From the NCBI GenBank assembly GCA_965220935.1, contig OZ244857.1, positions 3,162,001 to 3,226,000 on the forward strand: a stretch of DNA of 64,000 bases, written 5' to 3'. The translations under genes and the position numbers were made by a program. Shown here piece by piece: positions 17,586-27,159 of the stretch. Below the pieces are notes generated by a model that had not been told where the DNA came from, did no database searches, and saw only the letters and a program-made list of their open reading frames with translations. The first letter of the stretch is position 1. Every line of letters begins with the position of its first letter. This stretch comes from Bin80 sp965220935 (GTDB taxonomy: Bacteria > Bacteroidota > Rhodothermia > Rhodothermales > Bin80).

Positions 17586-19112
17586 ATGCTTCGCCGTCTC
17601 TTATCTCTTTCGCTTATTCTTATGGTACTTCCTTCTGCGTTAGCACAGGATTTTGCCAAGAACTTACGTCCTGACGGAAATCTATTCGTAAAGCCCAGAG
17701 TTGGTATTTCTTCTTATCTCGGGGATAATGAGCAGTCTCCTGTGAATTTTAATGGTGACACATTTGAATTAGGATTCCCTTGGAATGTGGGCATTGAGCT
17801 TGGGTATCAATTAAGTGTCCCATTTTCGTTAAGCCTTGTATTTTCCTCTGGCGAATATCCTGTGATCACTCAGTTTCCGAGTCGCGTGACTGACAATGAA
17901 GGCGTCAAGAATGACGATGTTCTTCGAACGTCAATTCAAGCTTTGGGGCGCTATGCGTTTGCGAAGCGATCTACCCGCACGGCTTTTTATGTGAATTTTG
18001 GCTTGACCTATTCATTTGGAAATGTGGTACAAGATCAATCCCCTTACACAACTGAGGAAAGTGGCAGTGCATTTGGGCCAGTTCTCGGTTTGGGCGTGGA
18101 TATAGCTTTGAACACACAGACATCATTTTTTACCGAGTTTAATGCTGGATTTCATCTGGATGACGAGGCATTGGACGGAGCATCTGACTATGGATATGGC
18201 GGCGTTGACCTTCTGAATGCTTTTGGGGTTGGATTTAAAATTAATTTTGCCAAGGCGATCACTCCTCCAGTAGTTGGAGCACTTACTTGTCCGACTGGCT
18301 TAGTGATGACTAATTCATCTGCTGAATTCATGGTTCAAACCAATGCAGATGTTGCAACCCAGCCCATTGAACTCAGGTGGGAGTTTGGTGACGGTGGAAC
18401 AGCGTCTAGTGAGATGGCCACACATACCTATACAGCGGGTGGGACCTATGACGTGATGTTTTTTGCAACCAGTGATCATGGAACTGCGACTGGAGGGTGC
18501 CAAGTCAGTGTTCTAGCTCCTGCTGAAATTCTTGCACTCACCGCTAGTCGTGAAAATGTAAGTGTTTGCGATGAGAATCCTAGCATTACATTTACAGCAA
18601 ATACAGGAGAATCTGGTCAACTGAGCTATGCATGGAATTTTGGAGATGGGCAGATTAGCTCTGAGGCAAGTCCAACCCATACTTATGCAAATCCTGGCGC
18701 CTATACAGTGACGCTGGAACTTGTAAATGATGCGGGTCAAGATACACGCACAGTTGATGTGAATGTCACCGAGGCAGGGTGCTTTGAATGTGATGTTTCG
18801 GAAATGAATACCGTCTTTTTTGACCGTAATTCGTCCATTCTTACCGATACGGGGCGTACGCAGTTGATGGAAAACCTTCAAATCTTAGAGAATTGCGAAT
18901 TAAATGTAAGAATTGAGGGGTATGCTTCGCGGGATGAGCGTAACGCTCAGCAACTGAGTGAAGATCGTGCTAAGGCCGTCATGCGGTATTACATTGATAA
19001 TGGGGTTGATGAGTCACGCATGTCCGAAATGGGTATGGGTCAATCAGGGCAGACAACGAAGAAGGGGGCTGCTGCACTATTTAGGCGAGTTGACACGATC
19101 CCAGTCAATTAG
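17586..19112 (+). CDS. OmpA-family outer membrane protein with PKD domains
   Basis: This is a secreted outer-membrane protein of about 508 residues. A signal peptide (MLRRLLSLSLILMVLPSALA) supports the start at 17586 rather than 17559. The N-terminal ~220 residues look like a beta-barrel domain (repeated aromatic/glycine strands, GRYAFAKRSTRTAFYVNFGLTYSF). Two PKD-type Ig domains follow (WEFGDGGTASSEMATHTYTAGGTYDV and WNFGDGQISSEASPTHTYANPGAYTV). A C-terminal OmpA domain (NTVFFDRNSSILTDTGRTQL, ENCELNVRIEGYASRDE, LSEDRAKAVMRYY) would bind peptidoglycan. The order barrel-PKD-OmpA is common in Bacteroidota. It ends just before the accessory region. Confidence 0.88.
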   Translation: MLRRLLSLSLILMVLPSALAQDFAKNLRPDGNLFVKPRVGISSYLGDNEQSPVNFNGDTFELGFPWNVGIELGYQLSVPFSLSLVFSSGEYPVITQFPSRVTDNEGVKNDDVLRTSIQALGRYAFAKRSTRTAFYVNFGLTYSFGNVVQDQSPYTTEESGSAFGPVLGLGVDIALNTQTSFFTEFNAGFHLDDEALDGASDYGYGGVDLLNAFGVGFKINFAKAITPPVVGALTCPTGLVMTNSSAEFMVQTNADVATQPIELRWEFGDGGTASSEMATHTYTAGGTYDVMFFATSDHGTATGGCQVSVLAPAEILALTASRENVSVCDENPSITFTANTGESGQLSYAWNFGDGQISSEASPTHTYANPGAYTVTLELVNDAGQDTRTVDVNVTEAGCFECDVSEMNTVFFDRNSSILTDTGRTQLMENLQILENCELNVRIEGYASRDERNAQQLSEDRAKAVMRYYIDNGVDESRMSEMGMGQSGQTTKKGAAALFRRVDTIPVN

Positions 19113-19545
19113 ATCACACTACTATGGACTGACACCCGTATAGAGTGGAAGAAGAAATCTCCATTTATAAATTTGGAAATACATCAATCATTTGTAAAGG
19201 TATTTAATCAATGGGCTCTGTCTATTTGAGAGGGCTGTATCCGGATCAAAATTAGTTGACAATACAGTTAGATAAGTGTTTTATATGGGCTATCGCTGCT
19301 AACGGGTAGGCTACTTTACACGCTTGTGTACAGAGATTAAGTGCCTCTATCCTTCTTTGTGGCTATTATGTGCGGTTAAGAGACTCTCTGGGGAAAACTG
19401 GGTTGTGCGATACGATTGAGGCAGATCTTTTGGCGCTCCGTTGATCAAGTGGTAGCCACATCAGGCCTCCATCTTGAAGGCTTTCTATTTAGATTTGAAG
19501 ATTCTCCTCACTGTGGAGAAGTCATCCTCTGTTTCGGCAGTCCAA
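19113..19545. other. intergenic region without a recognised gene
   Basis: About 430 bp after the ompA-like gene contain no convincing ORF, tRNA or hairpin terminator. A short minus-strand reading just below the next feature (NWTAETEDDFSTVRRIFKSK followed by a stop, about 19479-19545) could be the displaced C-terminus of the adjacent minus-strand ORF after a frameshift. Confidence 0.4.
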
Positions 19546-19977
19546 TTAACCATGTCTGGGAATAGGCACGCAGTAGCATCCGCCTTTATGCTTATCAATT
19601 ATGCCCTGTTTCAGTACTTGTTCAGGAGGGTACTCTTCTTTAAGATAATTGATGTGTGTCGTAGTTCCGCCAAGATAATGTGGGCATAGATTGACATTGC
19701 CCCTGTACATATCGGTGCCCTTGTTCGTAATGGTTTCGTCTAAACTCATTACCTTTTTAAGCACAATCTTTATAGGCTTTCGCAAACACCCGTGATAGCG
19801 TTCGCTCCACCACAAAAGATCAGTCCATTGTTTAATCCTTCCTTCCATTGAGCCGGGTTTAGGACAGAAACTGGTAGGATTTAAATCTACGTCAAAGACA
19901 TCCAAGTAATCGGTATTGGAAGATGCCTCAAGAGAGTTCGTATGTTTTGGAACCCTTGACAGTTTTCTTTGTGTCAC
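19546..19977 (-). CDS. hypothetical protein, possibly frameshifted
   Basis: This 143-residue ORF starts at a GTG (MTQRKLSRVPKHTN) and is not recognised. It has a cysteine/histidine-containing C-terminal part (NVNLCPHYLGGTTTHINYL, GGCYCVPIPRHG) and no signal peptide or membrane helix. It is the only sizeable open frame between ompA and the first TnpB element. A possible continuation in another frame directly downstream suggests decay. Whether it is expressed cannot be told from sequence. Confidence 0.3.
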   Translation of the reverse strand: MTQRKLSRVPKHTNSLEASSNTDYLDVFDVDLNPTSFCPKPGSMEGRIKQWTDLLWWSERYHGCLRKPIKIVLKKVMSLDETITNKGTDMYRGNVNLCPHYLGGTTTHINYLKEEYPPEQVLKQGIIDKHKGGCYCVPIPRHG

Positions 19978-20029
19978 TAGTCATGTTATTAATGAGTTGC
20001 CGGATGCCTACTGGGTAAGCGGCATTCGA

Positions 20030-20052
20030 GAAAAGCCCTAGCTTTTCTCATT
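20030..20052. terminator. perfect hairpin, possible terminator
   Basis: GAGAAAAGC and GCTTTTCTC form a perfect 9-bp stem around a 4-base loop, followed on the + strand by ATTTTAAAT. It lies between the hypothetical minus-strand ORF and the first TnpB element. A partly similar, degenerate sequence with AGAAAAGG and CTCATTTTA lies on the other side of the element near 21510-21545. It could be a terminator or an old repeat. Confidence 0.35.
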
Positions 20053-20079
20053 TTAAATACCGTGTTATAATCCGACGGT

Positions 20080-21470
20080 TAATATTAGGGAATTATATAC
20101 CTGAGTACCCAAAGAATGGAACCATTCGATTTCGGTAAAGTTTAGCAGACACAATAGGATAGAGGAGATTCTACCCTATTGCTTACCATAACATCAACGT
20201 AACCTTGATATCATGCCTGTTCAAAAGGCTTCTAACCCTTCAGATTCAAATTGTTCCTATCGTGGAATAGAGTACCGCCTGTTACCCGGTACGCAGTGCA
20301 AAGCCCAACTCTTGGCAGGGCTTTGCGGAGCATGTAGGTTTGTATGGAATACGTTTCTTGACCAAATCAACAGGGACGATAAAGACGAACATAAGGATAA
20401 TCCAGAATTGACCTGGCCGTCATTAAGTAGGAGATACACTTCTTTTCGCCCAACCATTTCTTGGTTGAATCGGTATTCGTCCAACATTGTACGAAACACC
20501 TTAAAGCATCAGTCCGATGCCTGGAAAGAGTTTTTTAAGGGGACCCGTGATCATCCTACGTTCCATAATCGGTTTCAATACAATTCATTTACGGCGACCA
20601 AAGGACTGTTTAAGATCCGAGGGAATGATGTCTATATCCAGAAGGTTGGCTGGATGAAGTTTCGTAGGAAAGGAGGTAATCCTTATCCAGACGGTGAGCC
20701 GATTGAAGTCACCGTGAAGAAAGACGGACGGTACTGGAAGATGAGCGTAATTTACAAAGTCACTAATCTACCAGAGAAGGTGGACGATGGCAAAGAGATT
20801 GGCATTGACTTGAATACCTATAACATCTCGTATTCCTCTACGGATGGCGAACAGGGCATGTTACCGACCCCTGACTTAACGGATAAGGAGATTAAGATCC
20901 GTCGGTGGCAAAGAAAGTTAGCCCGACAACAGAAAGGATCTGGTAGATCCTTACGGACAAAGAGAAGGATTGCCAAGTGGAAGCGAAAACAGAAGAACTG
21001 CAGAACGAATGCGGCACATCAACATAGCCGTAGATTGTCCAATAAGGCGTATACGTTGAAACGTGAAGATCAAGAACATGTCCAAGTCTGCTAAGGGCAC
21101 GGTTGAGAACCCTGGAACCAATGTGAAGGCAAAAGCAGGGTTAAACCGCGTCATTGGATGGGGACGGTTCAATACCTATTGCGATTACAAGTTCGGCAAC
21201 GTGATTCTTGTTGATCCGAAGTATACCAGTCAACGCTGTAACCAGTGTGGACATACCGAGAAAGTCAATCGCAAGACGCAAAGTAAGTTTAAGTGTATGG
21301 CGGATCACGCAGACATCAACGCGTCTGTGAATATATTACAGGCCTCCGGGATTGGGGCATCTGCACGTGGAGGAGCGTTCTCGTTAGAGACTCCTATGAG
21401 CCGTGAAATGGATACGCAACAGGTAGCCGTCAAATAGATGGGTACTCACGTATATAATTCCCTAATATTA
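20080..21470 (+). mobile_element. TnpB-carrying element, copy 1, with TIRs and 8-bp direct repeats
   Basis: The element spans 20088-21462 (1375 bp). The left end starts GGGAATTATATACCTGAG and ends in TACCC at 20110. The right end at 21440-21462 is its reverse complement with one mismatch. Both sides are flanked by TAATATTA (20080-20087 and 21463-21470), an apparent 8-bp target duplication. Inside the left end are two hairpins: GAATGGAACCATTC (20114-20127) and a stem pairing 20152-20163 with 20170-20181. No TnpA-type serine or Y1 transposase is present. The tnpB inside is broken (see its entry). The insertion lies between hypothetical and queG genes. Confidence 0.85.
20213..21437 (+). pseudogene. 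tnpB: TnpB (RNA-guided nuclease family), frameshifted copy 1
   Basis: The reading starts MPVQKASNPSDSNCSYRGIEYRL and includes the first RuvC motif IGIDLNTYNISYSSTDG, but an 8-nt deletion near 21069, relative to copies 2 and 3, breaks the frame just after KRED. The second part resumes from about 21063 (KNMSKSAKGTVENPG) to the stop at 21437. A 9-nt deletion removes QNA before GW, and a 12-nt deletion removes CGHT from the zinc finger (KCMADHADIN). TnpB proteins are RuvC nucleases guided by an RNA from the element right end. This copy cannot make a full-length product. Confidence 0.85.
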
Positions 21471-21594
21471 AGTGGCTATTATTGGTATCTATACTCAAAA
21501 TCATGACTTTAGAAAAGGCTGAAGCCCCTATTAATTCTCATTTTATATAGATCCATCTATTTTGATATTTTTAGAGAAAATCTACCAATATTGG

Positions 21595-22566
21595 ATGGTT
21601 GCATCGGATCAGTACAGGACACTCACCAAGCGATTGAAGCTAGAAGCAAAAAGACTTGGTTTTGATGCATGCGGAGTTGCAGAGGCCAAGCGGCTTGATC
21701 ATGAAGCCGAGAGACTTGAGAGATGGCTGATCAATGGGCAGAATGCGTCTATGGACTACATGGCACGGAATTTTGAAAAGCGAGTAGATCCTCGTCAATT
21801 AGTGCTAGATGCAAAGCGTGTTGTAACCTTATTGTATCGATACTGGCAAGGAGTAGAGCATGCCAGTAGTAATGCAAAGATCAGCCGCTATGCATGGGGA
21901 GATGATTATCACCAAGTATTGAAGGAGCGCCTGTATCAGCTGTATGCATGGTTGGAAAATGAGGTCAAGACTCTCTCTGGCCGAGTGTTTGTTGACTCTG
22001 CACCCGTCATGGATAAGGTGTGGGCTCAGCGAAGCGGCTTGGGATGGATTGCCAAGAACTCAAATCTCATTAGCCCTCAACTTGGGTCATGGTTTTTTAT
22101 CGGGACGCTCATTATTGATGTCCCACTTGAGTGTGATGATGTCGCAAACTATGATCACTGCGGGACCTGTACGCGATGCATTGATGCATGTCCTACAGAT
22201 GCCATCTATCAACCTTATGTGGTTGATGCCAATCGTTGCATCTCATATTGGACCATAGAACATCGTGGACATTCATTTCCCGATGACATTGTCACACAGC
22301 AGGAGAGCTGGATTTTCGGGTGCGATATTTGTCAGGATGTCTGTCCGTGGAACAAGTTCAGTCGTAAAACGACCGATCCGAGGCTATTACCTCGGGAGGG
22401 TGTCACAGATACATCTCTGGATGACTGGGAGGAATTAGATCTTGAAGCATTCCGTAAACGCTTCAAAGGAAGTGCAGTTAAGCGCGCGAAGTATGAGGGG
22501 TTTATGCGTAATGTTCGGGCTGCCAGACAATTTCTTGCCCACAAGAAAGCATTGGCTCAGAAATAG
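21595..22566 (+). CDS. queG: epoxyqueuosine reductase QueG
   Basis: QueG is the cobalamin-dependent iron-sulfur enzyme that reduces epoxyqueuosine to queuosine in tRNA. The protein shows the DUF1730-type N-terminal part (ASMDYMARNFEKRVDPRQLVLDAKRVV), VFVDSAPVMDKVWAQRSGLGWIAKNSNLI, and two 4Fe-4S clusters: CGTCTRCIDACPTDAI and CDICQDVCPWNKFSRK. A TTG start at 21562 would add 11 residues; the ATG at 21595 (MVASDQYRTL) fits the family start better. It converges with lysS. Confidence 0.93.
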   Translation: MVASDQYRTLTKRLKLEAKRLGFDACGVAEAKRLDHEAERLERWLINGQNASMDYMARNFEKRVDPRQLVLDAKRVVTLLYRYWQGVEHASSNAKISRYAWGDDYHQVLKERLYQLYAWLENEVKTLSGRVFVDSAPVMDKVWAQRSGLGWIAKNSNLISPQLGSWFFIGTLIIDVPLECDDVANYDHCGTCTRCIDACPTDAIYQPYVVDANRCISYWTIEHRGHSFPDDIVTQQESWIFGCDICQDVCPWNKFSRKTTDPRLLPREGVTDTSLDDWEELDLEAFRKRFKGSAVKRAKYEGFMRNVRAARQFLAHKKALAQK

Positions 22567-22583
22567 GGACGAGGCCGAGCGAT

Positions 22584-24110
22584 CTATTGACCATCTACTG
22601 ATTGCACATCATCTGGTCTCATGAGTGGAAACAGAATCACATCGCGAATACTCGATTGGTTCGTCATTAGCATGGCCAAACGATCAATTCCGACACCCAA
22701 TCCAGCGGTCGGGGGCATTCCGTATTCAAGCGCGCGAAGGTAATCGTGATCCATTTCCATTGCCTCCTGATCGCCATCTCTGCGTAGGCGGAGCTGCTCT
22801 TCAAATCGTTGACGCTGGTCATCAGGATCATTGAGCTCACTGAAAGCATTGCAGAGTTCTTTACCTCCAGCAAACATCTCAAAGCGCTCAACGAGCCCCT
22901 CTCTACTGCGATGCCGCTTTGCAAGGGGGCTTAGTTCAATAGGATAATCAGTGATAAAGGTCGGTTGAATTAGGTGCGGTTCCACACAACTACTAAATAC
23001 TTCATCTAATAATTTCCCCTGCCCCATTGAAGGCATCATCTCAATATTTAAAGACTGGGCGGCATCCCGGACGATGTCTATATCTTTTTGGTACAGGTCG
23101 TGCCCCGTGTGCTGAGCGATGGCTTCAAAAAAAGAAATCCGTGGCCAAGGTCTCTCAAATGAAATGGTTTCGCTGTTACATGGAACACTGTTTTGACCAT
23201 GCAACGCGATGGCCGTGGATTCAATCAATTCCTCAACGAGTTCCATCATCCACAGGTAATCCTTAAAGGCGACGTATAACTCTAACATAGTGAACTCGGG
23301 GTTATGGAACCGACTCAACCCCTCATTTCTGAAGTCTTTGGAGATTTCATACACGCCATCAAACCCACCAACGATGCATCGTTTCAGATATAGTTCATCA
23401 GCAATTCGCATAAATAGTGGCATATCTAGCGCATTATGATGCGTCTTAAATGGCCGGGCTGAAGCTCCACCATAAATCGGTTGTAGTACAGGGGTTTCGA
23501 CTTCAACGAAGCCCTTTTCGTCAAGATACTTCCGAATAGCCGTCACCATCTTAGCGCGGTGAACGAACGTCTCTCGCACATGAGGATTGATGGTGAGGTC
23601 TACATAGCGATGTCGGTAACGAAATTCTTTTTCAGTGACCTCATTGAAGACATTCCCCTCCTGCTCTTTGACGATTGGCAGCGGGCGTAATGCTTTGGCT
23701 AGTAACTCTAATTTTGAGGCATGGATGGTGATTTCTCCCATTCGTGTACGAAATACGCTCCCTTCAATGCCAACAATATCACCGATATCAATGAGGCGTT
23801 TGAAAATCTTATTGTAGAATTCTTCGGGTAAGTCATCTCTTCGGACGTAGACTTGCATCCGTCCAGTGGCATCCTGAAGATCAAAAAAGGAGGCTTTACC
23901 CATGATCCTCCGACTCAATATGCGCCCCGCAACTGAGACTGATTTTAGAGGGGTATTTTCGTCAAATTCATCAAGTATGGAGCCAATATGATCAGACACA
24001 GCCCAAGCGTAGGGATAGGGATTGATACCTGCAGTTTCCAGTGCTTCTTTGGATTGCCGACGGATAATCTCTTGCTCAGAGAGTTTTTGATGGGTAAGAT
24101 GATTAATCAT
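22584..24110 (-). CDS. lysS: lysyl-tRNA synthetase, class II
   Basis: LysRS charges tRNA-Lys. The 508-residue protein has an N-terminal OB-fold anticodon-binding domain (VSVAGRILSRRIMGKASFFDLQDATGRMQVYV). The class II catalytic core follows: the motif 1 region VRETFVHRAKMVTAIRKYLDEKGFVEVETPVL, motif 2 FRNEGLSRFHNPEFTMLE and motif 3 GLGVGIDRLAML. It ends with LIMRPDDV-like PLMRPDDVQS. It converges on queG with 18 bp between stop codons and is separated from res by about 150 bp. Confidence 0.97.
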   Translation of the reverse strand: MINHLTHQKLSEQEIIRRQSKEALETAGINPYPYAWAVSDHIGSILDEFDENTPLKSVSVAGRILSRRIMGKASFFDLQDATGRMQVYVRRDDLPEEFYNKIFKRLIDIGDIVGIEGSVFRTRMGEITIHASKLELLAKALRPLPIVKEQEGNVFNEVTEKEFRYRHRYVDLTINPHVRETFVHRAKMVTAIRKYLDEKGFVEVETPVLQPIYGGASARPFKTHHNALDMPLFMRIADELYLKRCIVGGFDGVYEISKDFRNEGLSRFHNPEFTMLELYVAFKDYLWMMELVEELIESTAIALHGQNSVPCNSETISFERPWPRISFFEAIAQHTGHDLYQKDIDIVRDAAQSLNIEMMPSMGQGKLLDEVFSSCVEPHLIQPTFITDYPIELSPLAKRHRSREGLVERFEMFAGGKELCNAFSELNDPDDQRQRFEEQLRLRRDGDQEAMEMDHDYLRALEYGMPPTAGLGVGIDRLAMLMTNQSSIRDVILFPLMRPDDVQSVDGQ

Positions 24111-24257
24111 TAAGGCTATAAGATGTGTATTCTAACTATTGCGGTAAGCAATAAATCCTCTGAGTAAGGTTGTAAGCTATCCTGGTGACTACGGTCATAG
24201 GTGGGCATCAAATCATTGCAGATCGTATGTTTTTTTCAAGTATGTGAGTTAATGATT

Positions 24258-26783
24258 TCAAGTTAGCATCGCATTCAGGCGTGACTTCCAATCATTCTCA
24301 TCTATGACGCTGTTACGCACCATAATATCCTGCATCTTTGGAGCTAAGGTCGACCAGCCAACTTTTTGCGCGTGCTGGTTGCAGACATCAAATATTGATC
24401 GCTTGTACTCAGTGTCTTCAGACTTCGCTAAGTGAGTGCCCTTGGTTTCAACCACGAATACTTCCTGAAATGATTCAAAATCTTCATACGTATTATCTTT
24501 GAGCGTCACAATAAAGTCGGCATAAACTTTCTGAGGCTTCCACCCTTGTACGTAGTAGTCCTTTTGAGCTCGATTCCGATACCAAAAAAAGAGTTGCGCT
24601 TGTTGATCAAGGTAAGTCGCAACTTTCGTTTCTAACTGATTAAGGTCATTTTCTGGGATCACTTCAAAAAGACGCATCTGATAAGGAGCGCCATCTTCTC
24701 GGTTCGCACGTTTTCCACTTGGATCATCCATCTCTTCGGGTAAACGATTTAGTCCTATATCCTCAGTGACCACAAGAAATCGTATCGTGTCTGTCTCTAA
24801 AAGAGAATAAAAGATCATTTTTGAAAGACGGTCTCGCTCCTTTTCAAGTAGATGGCGAAGTTGCTCAACGATAAAGACATAGTGATAGGCTAGATGGTCT
24901 TCACAATAGCGTTCGCGAAGAATACCGAATGTGCGCTCAATAAAATTATAACTATGCCAAGGATTGGGCACTAAGTCAATCAAATGGCCAGCTGATGTGC
25001 AAAAATCGACTGACCTAGCATCGGTTGAATGCGATGAGTTTTCAATGTAATACTCATCCGTGAGATTCATGATAAAATCATCACTGTCTTTACTGTTTTT
25101 TTCAAGTATTAATTCTCCAATCGGAGAAATATCAATATCACTCCAGAGTATTTGTGAAAGAATATCTGTTTCGTAGCGAACCAATCTCCAACCGCTATCA
25201 TTCCTAATCATGAATGCTGGAAGAATAAGGTCATCAATGGCTTGTTGATACCGTACCCGAGGTGTGATTTTTTGTTTTTGTGTTATTGTAAAATCACGCT
25301 CTACGGATGTGTTGATGGGCTCAAGCCCTTGTAATCCATCTAGATGAAATCCTTTTTTGATTTCTTTTAGAATTTCATTCCCACTACGACTAAAGCAATA
25401 GACATAACTCTCGTCCAAATGGGCTATACCCGTCTTTTGTGCGTAAGGCTGTCGAAGAATCCGCCCCACAAGCTGGGTCAAGCCAGTTTTTGACATAGGG
25501 TTTGTAAGGATCGTTAGCAAATACGCGAATGAACAATCCCATCCTTCTTGTAAGGCTTGTTTGGTAATGATGAAACGAACGGAGCAATGTCGGGATAACA
25601 GACCATCCTCGTCTTCAATCTCTTTCAGATCATCTCTGTCACTTGTCTTGATCGCGATATGCTCTGTTTTGATTTCAGGGTCCATAAGCAAGAACTCTTT
25701 AACATCATCCGTATGAATATATCCTGACATTCTTTGATTTTTCCCAGTTCTCTCTACTTGAATGACACAGATCGGACGAATATAAATACCTGTTTCAGCT
25801 TCGTAACGTCGAGCTTCAGATTCAAGAAATTCACGATGCTGAATTGATTCACTGAGTGTGCTTCGCCAATCACTGTCCTTTTTGTTACGAATATGAAGAT
25901 CAAGTTTGATCATTTCCTCGGCATTGAGTTCTACACCGCGAATATCAATGAGTACATTTGAAAACTTGCTTGGTGTGGCTGAGAGCTCAACAATCATGCA
26001 TGGGTTAAAATCCTCAAGGGTTTTTTTCGCAATATCGCTGTATGCCTTGTGTCCTTCGTCAAGTATAATTAATGGCTTGAGAAGACGTATCGTATTGCCA
26101 AGCGAGGTTTTTACAGATTGTTCTCCTAAGGCCCCTGGCTGCATAAAGGTGTCTAAGTTTTGATAACGCTTTAGAAATTCAATATGCTTAGAAGATTCGT
26201 CATCTGAGGGAAAGAACTGAGCAAATCTTCCATTATCATGATAGATCCTTAGTTGATCCTTTGTCGTTAATCCACGATTCGCTGACGGAAGTATGAGCAG
26301 AAGAATGCATAAGTTCTCAGCGATGTGTGTGGGTCCAAAGGACGATGTTTTTTCAAAGATGCATGTACGTTGGCCTGAGGATAAGTCAAGTTGTTGGCGG
26401 TAAGGGTGGTCTCGGTCCTTTAATGCTTTCAGGGTTTGTGCATAGATTTGGTTGGTTGGCACAATCCACAGTACCAATCCGCGCCGACTTTGTCGGAAGT
26501 GTGCGTTCACGAGATCTATCACGCGGGTGGCTAATAATGTCTTTCCGCCACCAGTCGGAATCTTGAGGCAGAAGACCGGAAGATGTTCTCCCAATCCATT
26601 TAATCGGCTTTTGTACTCTTTATCTGGTAGGACTTTTTCCCACGCTCTCCGCACCCAATTAAACCCTCCCCATTCAGGATCATTTTCTCTTTCCTGTTTC
26701 TCTTTTTCTTTTGTAATTGATAACAACTGAAGAAACTCTGAGACTGTTGCAAGTGCGCGTTGTTGGTAATCTTTTAGAACCAT
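24258..26783 (-). CDS. res: type III restriction enzyme, Res subunit
   Basis: Res is the ATP-dependent translocase/nuclease of type III restriction-modification. The 841-residue protein carries SF2 helicase motifs: KIPTGGGKTLLATRV (Walker A, ~74-88), IILDEGHKAYSD (DExH-like), VELSATPSKF (motif III) and QLVGRILRQP (motif VI). Its C-terminal domain has a PD-(D/E)xK-like strand (YADFIVTLKDNTYEDFESFQEVFVVETKG, with Asp and ExK). It lies 9 bp downstream of the mod remnant in the usual mod-res order. Because mod is broken, Res probably lacks its partner and the system is likely inactive; no internal stop is seen in res. Confidence 0.92.
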   Translation of the reverse strand: MVLKDYQQRALATVSEFLQLLSITKEKEKQERENDPEWGGFNWVRRAWEKVLPDKEYKSRLNGLGEHLPVFCLKIPTGGGKTLLATRVIDLVNAHFRQSRRGLVLWIVPTNQIYAQTLKALKDRDHPYRQQLDLSSGQRTCIFEKTSSFGPTHIAENLCILLLILPSANRGLTTKDQLRIYHDNGRFAQFFPSDDESSKHIEFLKRYQNLDTFMQPGALGEQSVKTSLGNTIRLLKPLIILDEGHKAYSDIAKKTLEDFNPCMIVELSATPSKFSNVLIDIRGVELNAEEMIKLDLHIRNKKDSDWRSTLSESIQHREFLESEARRYEAETGIYIRPICVIQVERTGKNQRMSGYIHTDDVKEFLLMDPEIKTEHIAIKTSDRDDLKEIEDEDGLLSRHCSVRFIITKQALQEGWDCSFAYLLTILTNPMSKTGLTQLVGRILRQPYAQKTGIAHLDESYVYCFSRSGNEILKEIKKGFHLDGLQGLEPINTSVERDFTITQKQKITPRVRYQQAIDDLILPAFMIRNDSGWRLVRYETDILSQILWSDIDISPIGELILEKNSKDSDDFIMNLTDEYYIENSSHSTDARSVDFCTSAGHLIDLVPNPWHSYNFIERTFGILRERYCEDHLAYHYVFIVEQLRHLLEKERDRLSKMIFYSLLETDTIRFLVVTEDIGLNRLPEEMDDPSGKRANREDGAPYQMRLFEVIPENDLNQLETKVATYLDQQAQLFFWYRNRAQKDYYVQGWKPQKVYADFIVTLKDNTYEDFESFQEVFVVETKGTHLAKSEDTEYKRSIFDVCNQHAQKVGWSTLAPKMQDIMVRNSVIDENDWKSRLNAMLT

Positions 26784-27159
26784 ATCCTAATCTTAATCTA
26801 TCGCTTCATATATCTCAAAAGGCAGTTGTTGAAAGTCAATACTGTACTTATGAAGAAATTCTCTGTCTAGATATTTTGCTGGAGCAAACACAAGTTTTCT
26901 TTTTCGGCCTGATGGTAACGCTTTGGCTTCGGATAATGATAGAGCGATATCCTTGAGTCTCTCTACATCGGGCTCGTAAAGAAGGTATACATCATGGGTA
27001 TGGGTCTCTCCAATAAAGCCAGTATCCTGATTGACCACATTAGGATCAAACTCTTGACCTGTAGCATTGAAAAAAACATAAGAGATTAAATTTTCCCATG
27101 ATGGCAGATGCGAACCGTCAAGTAGAGATTCCTTTTTCATAGCACGTCCCAATTTAAAG

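Noticed and set aside
20088..21462. Ordinary IS200/IS605 element with TnpA lost
   Set aside because: The long TIRs and exact 8-bp duplications, confirmed by frame repair at two sites, do not fit IS200/IS605 transposition.
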